Below are positions 23,602-37,500 of a stretch of 64,000 bases of DNA, in pieces. Position 1 is the stretch's first letter, and every line of letters starts with the position of its first letter. Below the pieces are notes generated by a model. It was not told the origin of the DNA, ran no database searches, and was given only the letters and a program-made list of their open reading frames with translations. A program made the position numbers and the translations under genes. The stretch comes from Larus michahellis (taxonomy: Eukaryota; Chordata; Aves; Charadriiformes; Laridae). The DNA lies in NCBI RefSeq assembly GCF_964199755.1, contig NC_133897.1, positions 71,542,661 through 71,606,660 of the forward strand, given 5' to 3'.

Positions 23602-25445
23602 GTGGGTCCCCGCCGCCATGGCCGTAACGGCGCCGGAGAGGGCGCTGCCGCCTCGCCGCGGTCGGGCCGGGCGGCCCAATGAGGCGGGTGACGAGGGGAA
23701 ACGAAGCGGGCACGCCGTGTGTGGCGGGGCCGCTTGTCACCGACCGGCGGGGGCCCAGGCCTCCGCGGGGCGGCGGACGGTGTTTTCCGCCTGAGTTGTT
23801 TTGCCGGGCGCTGTGTCCGGCGCGGCGGCGGGAAGGGAGTGGAACGCTGCTTCCCACGCTGCCTGCTGGTTCGGGGAGGGGGATGGCGCTCGCCGCTGCC
23901 CCCGCCGCTCTTCTCGGCTGCCGGCTCCTCCGGGCGCTGCTCATCTCGTCCTCGGTTTCCCCGGCCTCCCCGTCGCACGTCGGCAAGGGGACAGGTGGCC
24001 AGTCGGTGTCCGAAAAGTGCTGGAGAAGGGTGGGAGGTGCTGTTGTGCGAGACTGTCCTTCTTGGGGCGGCTTGTGAGGTACTCTCGCCCGGCCGAAAAT
24101 ACCCCCGGCTGAAGCCTTCCTAAAGGTGGATCCCGGTACCCTTTTTCCCTAAGGAAGTCGTCCTCACGGACCGGGTTGCTGAAAGGCTAAGAAGTCACTT
24201 ACTTCCCTCTTCCCCTTCTGCTCCTGTTGAAAGGGGAAGGAGAGACAGCTCGTAGTGCTTCGCTTGTTTCTTCCACTTGTGCGGACAAGTAAAATTCAGA
24301 GAGTTAATATGGTGAAAAAGGCGCGTTACTTTTTCGTGTCAAATGAAATTCTGGTAGTAATATCCTGAAAGATATTTTACATGTTTCTCCCCAGTGATTT
24401 AACAAAAAGGAGTAAACTTTCTTTTTTACCTTACTACTGGTAATGTAACTTATTTTTTCTGTCATTTGGAGTGCTGCTGTTCTCTGACACCTGCTAATGT
24501 TGCATATGAGCAGTTGATTTCGTTGTTGTTTATTGAGACTGACCTCTTGCAGATCATATTGGCTTTAATATCGTAAAAAGAAAATGGTTAATCGTGACTT
24601 TTTTTTTCCCCACAAGGACTTGTACAACTGATGCTGTATTTTGTTCCAGATTTGTAAACAGTGAAAGACTTTGAAAACTAGAATTTTTCTAGAATGAACA
24701 GACATGCTTATCTTTGTTAGATGGGCATTCTCTGTCAGTAAGGAAACGGTACTGCAAAAGTGAGATGTTCCAAAGTTAATATTTAAGCCACTTCAAATGC
24801 TAAGAAAAGACTCCTTTTAAATATGCTAAGTATGAAGCATTTATTCTTTTATTGTAGATCTGCAGATTAAAACCAAAAAGCATTTTCAAGCCCTAAGATG
24901 CCATGGCTATTTGAATTTTGAAAGCAGTGTTAAATTTTTCCAAATTGCTTGTAACTTTTATTTTTTTATTTTTCTGTTCCCATTCCCCATCTAAATATGT
25001 AGTTTGTTTAACTTGCTAGGAAACTTGTATGCATGGTTAACTGTGATCAGAAATAACTATTCAGCTTATAACATGGTGCACTAAAATTGTGATATCTTAA
25101 AACATTGCAGTTCTTAATAGATAACAGCATCAGCTGCCTTGAGTGGGTGTTTCTGAATGTCTCACAAAGCAACCTTGAAGACTTCTGTGTGTAAAGAATT
25201 GATAACCTTTTAAACTGTTCTTAACCAGGCTAGTTGAAGAATGGATAGCAATTCCTCCTGAAAAATTTTGTGTATTCTGTGCATGCAGAATACTTTAGTG
25301 TCTTAAAGAATGTAAACAACCACAATATGAGCGTTATGACATTACTTCTACTGTACAAGAAGATTTAAAAAAAAAAAGGCAAATTTCCTGTATTTTTCGT
25401 GTATAATACTATGTTGATGATGGTTTCCCTGACTGCTTTTTGCAG
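23602..25445 (+). other. DEK: DEK intron 1
   Basis: The first 500 bp is still CpG island and the rest is AT-rich. It ends in the acceptor 'gctttttgcag'. No further gene was recognised. Confidence 0.6.
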
Positions 25446-25592
25446 AACCATACACCATGTCTTCTGTTGTTTCCTCAAAAGAAGATACAATGTCATCTGA
25501 AAAAGCAGATGAGAAACAACCTGAAACTGAAAACAAAGCTGAGGAAAGTGATGAAGATGAAGAAGAGGAAGAAGAGGAGGAAGAAGAAAAGG
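25446..25592 (+). CDS. DEK: DEK exon 2 (start codon, acidic N-terminus)
   Basis: The exon follows the acceptor 'tttttgcag'. Eleven 5' UTR bases precede ATG at 25457-25459. It encodes residues 1-45 plus the first base of codon 46 and ends at the donor G|GTACAT. The N-terminus starts Met-Ser as in human DEK but is otherwise divergent until the Glu-rich run encoded by GA-rich trinucleotides. Confidence 0.95.
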
Positions 25593-28500
25593 GTACATGT
25601 TTTTCCACTGTATAAGTTGTCCTTTAAAAATGCCAAGTTTGCTGAATGCAGTCTCCTGTGATGTTTAATTGTACAATTATTGTTTAGGAGAATCTATGGT
25701 ACATCTATCCCATGGGTCATAAATCGCTTCTCAGTAGACTGTAACAGGCAACACTAGAAAAAGCGATGCTGGTGTTCCTCAGGAAGGATTGAAGGAATTG
25801 CCAGCATCCTGGATTCCTACACTAGGGTTTGCTGTTGTGTGAACCTCTAAGTGATTATAAGAGGTAGTGTCCTTTATAAAATTATTTGTATAAAATTGCA
25901 TATCCAAAAAGGAATCCTTTTTTTCCAGTAACACTCTGAAGTGATCTGTGTTTGCAAAAGAGAGAAACTTGAAAAATCTGTGCAGTGGCTTTGGAAACAA
26001 TACAGATATCCTTGCTTAACTACTGTGAATTAATTTACCGGGTACCAAAATTTAATTATATCGGAGGGGAGAAATTCCATTTGACTAACTTTGTTAATAA
26101 AAGTCATGGCGATATAAGACGAGCAAGCAAGGACGGATTTTTGTTGTGGCATGTAATTGAGGAGGGTAGTCAAGGAATACAAGATGTGATAAAGGAACTA
26201 CTGTGCAAAAATGTTCATTCCTATTGTGAAATCCCTAGGCGCCTATTTTGCAAATGAAAGCATTCATGTAAATAGAGCTGCACCATGGCACAGTGAAAAC
26301 CAAGTGTGCTGGTTTTGGCTGGGATAATTTTCTTCATAGTAGCTAGTATGGGGTTATGTGTTTTGCTGAAAACAGTGTTGATAGTACAGGGATGTTTTAG
26401 TTATCGCTGAGCAGTGCTTACACAGAGTCAAGGCCTTTTCTGCTCTTCACACCACCCTGCCAGTGAGTAGGCTGGGGGCTGCACAAGGAGTTGGAAGGGA
26501 GACAGTTGGACAGCTGATCTCAACTGACCAAAGGGGTATTCTATACCACATGATGTCACGCTCAGCATGTAAAGCTGGGGCAAGAAGAAGGAAGGGTGGG
26601 GGGTTTGGAGTTATGGTGTTTGTCTTCCCAAGTAACTGTTAAGTGTGATGAAGCCTTGCTTTCCTGGAGATGGCTGAACACCTGCCTGCTGATGGGAAGT
26701 AGTAAACGAATACCTTGTTTTGCTTTGCTTGCATGTGCAGCTTTTGCTTTACCTATTAAACTGTCTTTACCTCAATCCACCAATTTTCTCACTCTTACCC
26801 TTTTGATTCTCTCCCCCATCCCACTGCAGGTGGGGGAGGAAGTGATCGAGTGACTGCGTGGCACTTAGTTGCGAGCTGGAGTTTAAACCATGGCAGCAAG
26901 CCACTGATGGTCTTGGATTCTTAAGAGCTGAGGTCTGCCTTTAGGAAAGGCAGTAGAAAGAGAAGAGATGATGCTGTTTGGGAAACAGTAGAGTAATAGA
27001 ATTAGGTTTTTGGAAACAACTGTTTCTTGTGTACACACAAGTATGTTTTGCTCTGTTTTCAGCAGATACATATCCAGTTTTGAGGATGTTCATACACATT
27101 TTGAAGCTCCTTTCAGATGTTAAAGACATCTGTTTAGCACTAAGGATAGTTTGATATGTGATTTGAGGTCAAGTATTTTAGTATGAAATGTTTAGGTGAA
27201 GCTTTGGGGTTTTCTCCTGACACAGTATCACTAAAGTAGTGATGTGCAATGTATACATAAACCAATATAAATGTATTCATTACTAAGCAGTACCAGAATT
27301 ACTGGGAATAGTATTCTTGTAGTATTTCTAACACTTGTATTGTGCCTGTAGAGTGCTGTGCTGTGTAGCCCTGTGAGGTGTAGTATAGTTCCACTGTTCT
27401 TCTGCGTCTCCTGCTAATAGGTGTGGGTCCTCCGGTCCAGCAGTGAGAAAGTGTCTGCAGGCATGCTGGACTCACCTTTTGCCCATCTGGTGGTAGTATT
27501 CTCCTTGACAGGGCTAAAGTGGAACTGTGCGCTTAGGGGCTAGGGCATCCCAGAAGGAGACCATGCAAACAGTGTCATTTCTGTACCTCAGAAAGACAGT
27601 GAAGGGAGAGAAGGGTGGGTTTCTGAAAATGCACAGTGCTGCAGTCTCCATTGTGGGGTGGGGTTCCCTTTAGGAAATGCCCAGTCTTGTCTTCAAGGTT
27701 AAGTTGTAAGCAGGATTGTGGTTAAGAACTGGAGACTCCGATATACAGCTCCATAGAATCCCATTGATCTGTTAGCCAAAGGTTTGAAAGTGTCATAGTA
27801 CCTGGCTATATAAATTTTTGATTTTCAATTGCAAAGATTTAGTGTCATGTTGCTTGTCACTGCAGTGGAATCTGCTTGTGTAATGAAACAATACTGTATT
27901 TAAGCAAGTTGTCTTTTGCAGAGAAGAGTCTCATTGTTGAAGGAAAAAGGGAGAAAAAGAAGGTAGACCGACTGACCATGCAAGTATCCTCATTGCAAAA
28001 GGAACCTTTTACAATTACACCAGGTGAGTTTGTCCTCTCACATAAGAATTGTGAGTGTTGGGAACGATAATGAAACATCTTAAAAGACCAAATTATTAAT
28101 TTGTTGTAGATGAGGCCTAACTTAACAGAGTCATGATACTTTTTAAAATAATAAGTTTATTATAATTCTATGAAAACCCTCTTTTACTCTGTAGCATCAA
28201 TTTAAACCATAGAAGTTATGTAATGTTTAAACTTACCTGGTACTTTCAGTGCCTCGCCACCACTGACAAAGGCAGGAAAAACTAGAATAAAAAGAAATGT
28301 CAAGTCCTTGTACCCTGGTCTAGGTACTATCAAGTAAGAAAACAAAGGGATTGTCAGGATGCCTAATTGATAGGAAAAGGTCTGCTTAATGTTTGACCTA
28401 TTATAATGTCTGATGCTATTCTAAAATAACTTTGTTTTTTTAAAAAACAGTAGATATTTGCAGTTATAAGCACATAAATAAATAGAAATGTGATGAATCG

Positions 28501-31500
28501 CGTATTTTAACTGTTTCAGGAAAAGGACAAAAACTCTGTGAAATTGAAAGGATACAATTCTTTCTGAGTAAAAAGAAGACAGATGAACTTAGGAACCTGC
28601 ACAAACTCCTCTACAACAGGCCAGGCACTGTAAGAACTTAAAATCAGTCTTGCATATCTGTTCGTTCTCGTGCATAGTGAAAATGTTTGTAGTATAGTTG
28701 TTTTTATGTTTGCACGTGGGGATCTACTTCTTAAGTGTCACTTATTACAAACTACTTGGAAAATGAATATTGCAGGACCAGTTAAGCAAGCCTGTAGCTT
28801 TTCTAACTCCTGTAAGCTACTCTCCCTGTAAAAATCCTATGGAAAAGTGTACTGAATTGTAAGTCTGCTTGAATATAGATTTTGTTTAATTTTTTTTAAT
28901 GAGGGGAGGGGTGGTTTACCTTATGAGGATGAGCTGGGAATAATTTATGGTTCACGTGCTAAAAGCCGCTAAGATGCAGAATATAGTAAAAATACTCCAT
29001 GTAGTTATTTTGTTCAATGTAGCTTTTTCTTAGTACTTCTATTTCTTTTATGTTTGAAACCTGTTAGTGGGTTTTAATAAATTGCTACTTACCTAGTAAT
29101 TTTCTCCTTTAGTTTGCACAAAGTAGTAGAAAGTAAAACTACATTATATGTAAAGGCTTTATAGTGTTTTTTATCACATTTATCTAAGGCAGTTAAAATA
29201 TTTGTTGAAAACTGATATGCTTGCTTTTGTATTTAAGGATGAAACTTAAATATAATAGCAAATCTTTCTTGGAGCCCTGTATGTATCAGTGATCATGTCT
29301 TAAATTTCAGAGTAAACATGGCTCATCTTCTTTGCTAATAGAGGTAAAACAGATGTAGAGAAAATAAGGCAGACTACATTTTACTATTTCAATACACTTA
29401 CCATATTTATAGGAATTTGGTTTTAACCTCTTTGTGTATTTTGGATACTTGAACAGCCAGCACAGAAACCAGGAACTGAACTAGTATAGATCCATGCTAG
29501 CTGTAATATCTCAGAGCAGTGCTGCAAATGCAATGCTTGTTTAAGTAGCAAAGAAAGATCTGTTGCCTCAAGTACTCAGAAAAAGAACAGTATATATTAA
29601 TTAAAACCTAATTCTGTGAATTGCGCTATGTATTCAGTATGGCAATAAATCAGACTAGAGAATTTCTGACTTGGTGCATACAGAGTTTTGCAAACTTCTG
29701 GATTGTCCTGCAGTAGAATTTAATTGTTTGGTAGGAAAGGTACAATAACAGAACCATGTAACTTTCTCAGTTAACTGACTTTACTGTGGAAGTCACCAAA
29801 CTGCATCCATTTACTCTTTATGAAACCACTAAGACTTCTCTACTGTCTTTGGGAGGAGGTACTGGCATACCATTGCCTCAGAGTCCATCTTTCCCACTTT
29901 AGATTGCAGATCCGAGACATAACTGATTTAAGAGACTGTGTTGTTTACTGATTGTGCAACACACTACAAAGAAACTAACAACTTAATGATACTGTTATTA
30001 ATAATTGATTTAGTAATCAATAAGAAATAATCTAATCAACCAATAGACACACAACTACTTGCAGTTTCATAATTATGTGCAAATTATATAATCGTAAATT
30101 GATATCTAGTGCTCCTAAGTCATACTAATTAGATGCAACTGCTATTGAAATACAGCTCTTACCCTTCCCCCCTCCCCCACTTATTTGGTTGCAATTCCGC
30201 ACCCCCTTTGCTCTGCCCTCCCACATTTAGTCTTTTAGACATAGACTTGTTGGAAAGTCCAGCTGGACTGCTGCAGCATCCCAGTCGTTTGCGTCCAAAG
30301 CTATGAGAATATAATTATTTGCTTGGAAATAATATTGGTATGGTTTCATTCAAAACTGTATTTAAACAGAACTGTTGAGAACTCAGAATGCTGTTTAATA
30401 TAGTGAAGATCAGATGTTGTCTTGTGTGCACGTTCTGTGTGTGCTTTGGATCGTAATTAACATTTTTAATAAAACATACCAATGCCATCTGCAAATTTTC
30501 TCTAGGTGCTGGACAAAGATAATTCTCTTTGGAAAAGGAGCTTAGCTTTGGTAAAATTATAAACTAATGGAGAAACACCAGGAACAAAATTTGTAGAACT
30601 GTTGAAAGTGAGTTCAAATTATTCTTGATAGTGTTAAGATCTCAGAAGAATAAAAGATTTGGGGATGTTTTTTAACTTCTTTTTTTTGATAAAAAGAGAT
30701 GGAGTGAAAACAAAGAACTTAATATATTTGGGACCTTGATAGGAGCAATTTTCCCATTACAAGGGCTGTCACAATGAAAGTTCAACCCTATTGAGACCGC
30801 AGGTATTATGATAGAACTTGTAAATTGGGTGGTATGGAAATGCAAAAATTTGTTGTGCTTGTCCTGGTTCCGGTGGCACGACAGTGCTACAGAAAAGGTT
30901 CAAAAGTACAATCACAGTCCAATGTAAGACTTTAGAAAAGCAAATAAAGCAAATCTGCTCTAGCAGATTATGTAGTAAAAATAAAGTTCACTATTCTATA
31001 ACAACTTACATGGTACAAAGTATGCAACAGGCTTCATATGATCGTAGTTGTGCAAACCTGTAAATAATCATGCGGTACATTATAAACAAGCTTGAAATGG
31101 CAGGTGATTTTTGCCTGGTAAGTTATTAAAAGGAATTAAAAGTACCAAGACAACAAGAAATTAACTGCTGTAGTTTGGCTGTCATGAGATAGAGACATAA
31201 TGTATCTAGGTTATAACTTAAAGGGTAGAACTTTCTGTCATCAGAAAGCTAAATGCTAGAATAGATTTTTCTCATATGAAAAGTTAACAAATGTAATTGG
31301 ATGAAATCTTTACTTGCCATGGAAAGTAATCTGCATGTTCTGTTCTAGGTTGCTTCCCTCAAGAAGAATGTGGGTCAGTTCAGCGGGTTCCCATTTGAAA
31401 AAGGAAGTGACCAATACAAAAAGAAGGAAGAAATGTTAAAAAAGTAATGATCTCTGTTGCTACTTAACATAGTGTGACTCATGCTATATGATTCTCTTTA

Positions 31501-34500
31501 TTTTCAAAATTTTACTTCAGATTAAATTTAAACTTTAGGCTGAGTAGCTGTTTCATAGCTCTACGATCTGTTTGAGCTCATTTTAATTGCACAAACTGAT
31601 CTCGTAAGACAACTTGAAATGTATTAAAAGGAGTTAAATTGTGAACATTTCATTCACAATTCTTACAGTCCTGGCTTTAACTATCACATGCTAACTAGCA
31701 GATTCTTCTGCCAAGGAAGGAAATCATAATTTCCCCAGGGCAAGCGTAGTGTTGTGAATATGTTGTGCTCTATTCATGGTGCAAACCTCAAAACCTTCCT
31801 CCTTCACAATCAAAGCCATTTCTGCTTATTGTATATGAAACATACACTCTTATTCCTAGAATTGCTGTAGCAACTAGCCTAACAGTATTTTTTAATATTA
31901 TTGCTTTTTTTCTTTTTTACTGTTTCCCCTACATAAGCTGCTGCTTTATTAACTGGAGAAACTGCTGCAGCTTGGTTTTGACTGGACTGAAAGGGTTTAA
32001 AAATGCCCTTGCATATTTGAGCAGCTAGTTGTAACAAATGAAAGAACTAATAACTTCTACATAGTTGATTCTAATTTTTTTTTTAGTGTCCATTTGTTGA
32101 TAGTGTGAAGGTTTCCAGAATGTGAAATTTGCAAATCTTCCTTCCTCAGATATGCAGTTTTCTAGGAGTAGGGTTTGTCAAATACCTCTAATCTACAAGA
32201 CAAACTCTGTCTCAGGATGGAGTTTTGACTATTTCCTACTGGTTTAATTTGATAATGCTTCCCCTTAGCTGCAAAAGCTCAAAAATATTTTTGCACATTT
32301 TTTTCATATTTTCTGTATGAATGAACTGCTAGTTAAGTTTTGTTACCCTTCAGTCTTCCACAAATATTCTAAAAACTGGTTGCATTGTCACTCATATCAA
32401 GGTACCAAGGCCCGTGTGCTTGTATTACTGTGGTAAGTTCTGCTGCTGTTCATGGCTGCGTATGAAATGCTGCTGATTAGATTATTAGTTTGTTCTGACT
32501 ATGTGGTTGATTTCTGCCCATGCTGTACACTTGCATGTCATCGTGTTTTAACAGCATTGAACAAGATGAAAAAAGGAAAAAAAATAAGATCTTACTGTTT
32601 AGATTAAAAACAATGAGGGTTGAGGTGGTTGTGTGGATTACAGTTCTTGGAATTTTTTCTAAGTCAAAACTACTTGCTATGGAAGTTCCTGACTCAAAAC
32701 TTTGTATGCACTTGTTTATTCCACACTTGAACTGCATTTTAATACTTAGTACATTATGTTTGCTGTTATCTGCAGGTGTATCTTTGGAGCATTAAAAATA
32801 TGGAAAGAATCTGGGAGGCAATATTTTATTCTTTGCATATATCAGTTCTACCCTAAGTTGAAATACAGGGACAAATGCCATGTGTAACACAACTCAGAAT
32901 TTTAGTCAAAGCAGGAATAGAACCACAAAATCCTAAATTCAGGATAGAAGGTCTTGAAAGTGTGAAACAGAAACTTCGATTCTATGCAGTTTTTAAATCT
33001 GTTAACAAGTTAAGTAGTTTTAACTCTTACGTTTTAAGAGACAATAATACTATAGAGGTTGACTTGATTATGCGGGAATACCTTACAAGTATTTGGTGTA
33101 TCCCCAAAAGCTAAACAGGAAGGCTCTCCTCATGTTAAGATTGCAAAAAATTTTTTTATGACCTTGTCTAGAAAAATGATTGAAAGATTTGACTTCATCA
33201 TTGGAAGGATGGTGAATGAACTATACTTGGAGGCAGGGAGACGCACCAAACCAGTTAAGGTCTCTTATTCCGATGCCCTAAAACATGGGAGAACAAAGTT
33301 GTTCCGCACCCTTTAGAGAAGTTGTAGGCCACCATGAAATTGTTGCACTGACTTTTAAAACAAACAATGAAAAATAAGTTTCCTTTGACTTTGATTACCA
33401 GAAATAGCTGTTTAACTTGTGAAAAATGTTCAGACAATGAAATCTACTGTTCAGGCAGCATTGTACAAAATGAGTGAAGAGGAAAGCTAAACATTTGAAG
33501 GGAGGTAACAGGTAGACTAAGTAGAGGTTTTCTTGTCTTGCTTTTTTTTAATCGCATTAAGCTTGCATTCTGATGTCATACCCTCATGGGATTTGACTCT
33601 TCCTTTACACTTTTTTCAGTACTAGTGGGACAATTGGTTCAAGATCATTTTGGAGTAAAGGGGGTGGATGTGAGAGTTTCTCTTAGCCTTCTGTCTTCAT
33701 CAGCGGTACTTCTGTAAAGGGGTAAGGAAGTAGAGAAAATAAAAGGGACGACCAGTGCCCCCTTATAGTTCAAATCTTGTTCCCACTGGATTTATTTTCC
33801 AAGATTGTTTTATATTTTTTTTTAGTTTTTTTTACAGTGTGGTAGATTAGGAGAGATTCTGGGGAAGGCTTTTTTACTAAGATTTTATAGCTTTTTTTCT
33901 ATATCCTATTTTACATACCTGGGGATTTGGGAATTTTCTTTTATTTTGCTGAATGTAATATGGTGGTGGTTCTTTGCTTAACTATAGATAAGACTGGAAA
34001 CGTAGTTCTAAGTGTGTGTGTTCACATCTGTTGTCAGGTTGCAGACACAAACCAGATAGTGGCTTCTAACAGTCAAATGTTGACTGTTTAAGATGTGAAT
34101 CTTTTCTTTCTCTTTTTTTTTTTTTCTCTCCAGATTCAGAAATGCAATGTTGAAAAGTATCTGTGAAGTTCTCGACTTGGAAAGATCAGGAGTCAATAGT
34201 GAGCTGGTAACCAGAATCTTAAACTTCTTAATGCACCCAAAATCTTCAGGCAAGGTGAGATTCAGGTTGTTATGCTTACTTTTATAGCTCTGTTCTGATA
34301 AAAAGTGGCAGCTGTCTCTCTGTTCCTTATTATTTGCTTGTTACCAGTGGCGATAAAATTACTGTTCTAACTTACTGAAGTAGTAGTGGCTTCTTGAGAG
34401 TAGCTCTGCTCCTGCAGGCATCCATGATGGTGTGAGGGCTGAGATAGAAACTATATGCTTACATGTATGTGCACCTGTTGTACACTGTTAGTGCACAAAA

Positions 34501-37500
34501 GTGTATGTGGTCAACACATGAAGCTAATTAGGGCTATCCATACCCCAATACCATGAGTAGCTTCTGCTTTGTGGGTGAATGTAGGGGAATAGACATAATA
34601 TGTGAGCAGGAAAAAAAAAAAAGAAAAAAGATGTTAGAGCAAGGAAATAAAACCACAGAAGTACAGGAAAATAAGCTGTCAGATGTTACTCAGGTATGCT
34701 ACAAGTTCACAAGTGTATGTGATCACATTTGGTCATCGCAAAATGGAATTTGTTGCAAGCCTAGGAAAACTTGCTTTAATTAGTATATGCTACTGCACTA
34801 GATTCAGCTGCCAAGGCTACTATACTCTACTATTAATCTTCTTGGACTTTCAGTTTTTAATCTAAAAGTGATACTTACATTGCTAGACTGTTGCTCAGGA
34901 AACTAAAGTTATTCCCAGCAAACACTGGTAAGTGATGTGAACAGGGAGTCTGCATGCTGCCTTAGAGGCACTGGTACTGAGTGATGACAAAATGCAGTTT
35001 TGCATAAGACATGACAGAATTCCTGCCTTTAAGTCTTCTGAAGAGTTGTCACTAACTTATTACCAGAAGGAAAACCTTCCTTTTATGGATTTGGAGGGGG
35101 GGGTGGTGCGTGGGTAGGTAAAAGGTTCATGCTAGATTGTTTTTTCTTGTTTCCCTTCCCTATCTCTCAACCTTTGAAGATTTGTTTGATTAGGGGGGTG
35201 GAAGGGGTGCTTAGCTTAAAACTGGAATTTCATTTTACTCAGGTCTATCTATGTAATGAATTTCTGATTATAGCAAAATGTTATGGCTTAAGTGTAGTAC
35301 ATAAAATAGTCCTGGTTTTTGTTTCAAGACTTAGACACCTCTTTATTTGTTTACTGTTCTTTCATGTGATTTGAAGGAATTTATAATTTTAAAATTCACT
35401 TTTATATTCCTATTTGGATAACACACCTTCCTGTCTCTCAGCCACTGCCAAAGTCCAAAAAAACACCAAGCAAAGGTGGCAAAAAAGAACGCAGTAGCAC
35501 TGGAACAACAAGAAAAGCAAAACGCACCAAGTGCCCAGAGATCTTGTCAGATGAATCCAGTAGTGAAGAAGATGAAAAGAAGGAAAAGGATGATTCTTCA
35601 GAAGAAAAAGAAAGTGAAGATGAGGTAATGAAGGTTTTGTTTTTTGGTGTTGCGCCTTTTTTTCACAACATAGGGCTAAAAAAAATTTGTCTGCAATTTG
35701 TCATTATGTGGTTGTTATCTATTGGTAATTCCTGTAACATGCAGAGTTGGGCGGTAAGTTGTGTTTAACTGAATGAATGGTTTGAAAGAAAAGGGAATAC
35801 ATTTGCAATTTATAAGAGATTTTCGTAATTTCTTAGTGCATTAAAGTTAGAGAATCTATAAGATAAGAGGTGAAGGTTCTCATTTTTGTATGTATATATG
35901 CACCTTATAAAACTGTCACTTTGGGGCAGCCAGGATTTCAAACATAACTGATTGTGTTTCTTGTATCATCTTCTGATGATTTTATTAATGTAATTACATG
36001 AAAATTCCCAATCATAGAATCATTTAGGTTGGAAAAGACCCTTGGGATCGAGTCCAACCACCAACCCCACTCTACAAAGTTCTCCCCTACACCATATCCC
36101 CTAACACCACATCTAAATGATTCTTAAACATATTCAGGGACGGTGACTCCACCACCTCCCTGGGCAGTCTATTCCAGTGTCTGACCACTCTTTCTGTGAA
36201 GAATTTTTTCCTAATGTCCAGTCTGAACCTACCCTGCTGCAGCTTGAAGCCATTCCCTCTTGTTCTATCGCTAATTACCTGTGAGAAGAGACCAGCACCA
36301 AGCTCTCTACAATGTCCTTTCAAGCAGTTGTAGAGAGTGATGAGGTCTCCCCTCAGCCTCCTCTTCCTCAAACTAAACAGTCCCAGCTCCTTCAATCGCT
36401 CCTCATAAGATTTATTCTGCAGGCCCTTCACCAGCTTTGTTGCCCTCCTCTGCACTTGCTCCAGCACCTCAATATCTCTCTATTGAGGTACCCAAAACTG
36501 GACACAATACTCAAGGTGTGGCCTCACCAGTGTTGAGTACAGGGGGACAATCACCTCCCTACTTCTGCTGGTCACACTATTTCTAATACAAGCCAGGATG
36601 GCATTGGCTTTCTTGGCCATCTGGGCACACTGCTGGCTCATATTCAGCTGCTTGTCAATTAGAACCCCCAGGTCCTTTTCTGCCAGGCAGCTCTCCAGCC
36701 ACACTTCCCCAAGCCTGTAGCGATGCATGGGGTTGTTGTGGCCCAATTGCAGGACCTGGCACTTGGCCTTGTTGAAGCTCATTGCATTAGCGTTGTCCCA
36801 TCGGTCCAATCTATCCAAGTCTCTCTGTAGAGTGTCCCTATCCTCATGCAGATCAACACTCCCGCTTAGCTTCGTGTCATCTGCAAACTTGCTGATGGTA
36901 CACTCTATGTCCTTATCAAGGTCATCAATAAAGATGTTAAACAGAAATGGTCCCAACACTGAGCCCTGAGGGACACCACTTGTGACTGGCCGCCAGCTGG
37001 ATTTAACTCCATTGACCACTACTCTTTGGGACCGTCCATCCAGCCAGTGCTTGATCCAGCAGATCGTATGCTCATCTAGGCCATGAGCAGCCAGTTTTTC
37101 CATGAGAATTCTATGGGGGACAGTGTCAAATGCTTTTTGAAAGTCTAGGTAGACAATGTCCACAGCCTTTCCCTCATCCAATAATCGGGTCATTTTGTCA
37201 TAGAAGGAGATCAGGTTTGTCAAGCAGGACCTGCCTTTCATAAACCCATGCCGACTAGGCCTGATCCCCTGGTTTTCCATTGTATGACTTGTAATGGCAC
37301 TCAAGATGATCTGCTCTATGACCTTCCCTGGTACCAAGGTTAGACTGACAGGTCTATAGTTTCCCAGATCCTCCTTTCTGCCTTTCTTGTAGATGGGTGC
37401 TACATTTGCTACCCTCCAGTCCATTGGGACCTCCCCCGTTAGCCATGACTTCAGGTAAATAATGGAAAGTGGCTTGGTGAGCATGTCTGCCAAATCTTTC

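Larger units (their letters stand above)
22880..24120 (+). promoter_or_regulatory. DEK: DEK CpG-island promoter
   Basis: GC- and CpG-rich sequence spans the DEK promoter and non-coding first exon and falls off into AT-rich intron 1. No TATA box is apparent, as is usual for a CpG-island housekeeping promoter. Recognisable elements, in order, are a full CRE, a CRE half site, an inverted CCAAT box and a YY1-type site just before the inferred start. From published work on human DEK I recall that YY1 and NF-Y sites drive this promoter; the same two motif types are seen here in a compact 50-bp arrangement. Long open frames on both strands in this island are GC artefacts. Confidence 0.88.

Noticed and set aside
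23192-23986. 264-codon open frame on the minus strand and overlapping frames on both strands in the DEK CpG island
   Set aside because: Very GC-rich DNA has few stop codons, so long overlapping frames arise by composition. Pro/Arg/Gly-rich translations have no domain.
25985-26257. 90-codon open frame in DEK intron 2
   Set aside because: No recognised family and no flanking splice sites that would fit DEK phase.
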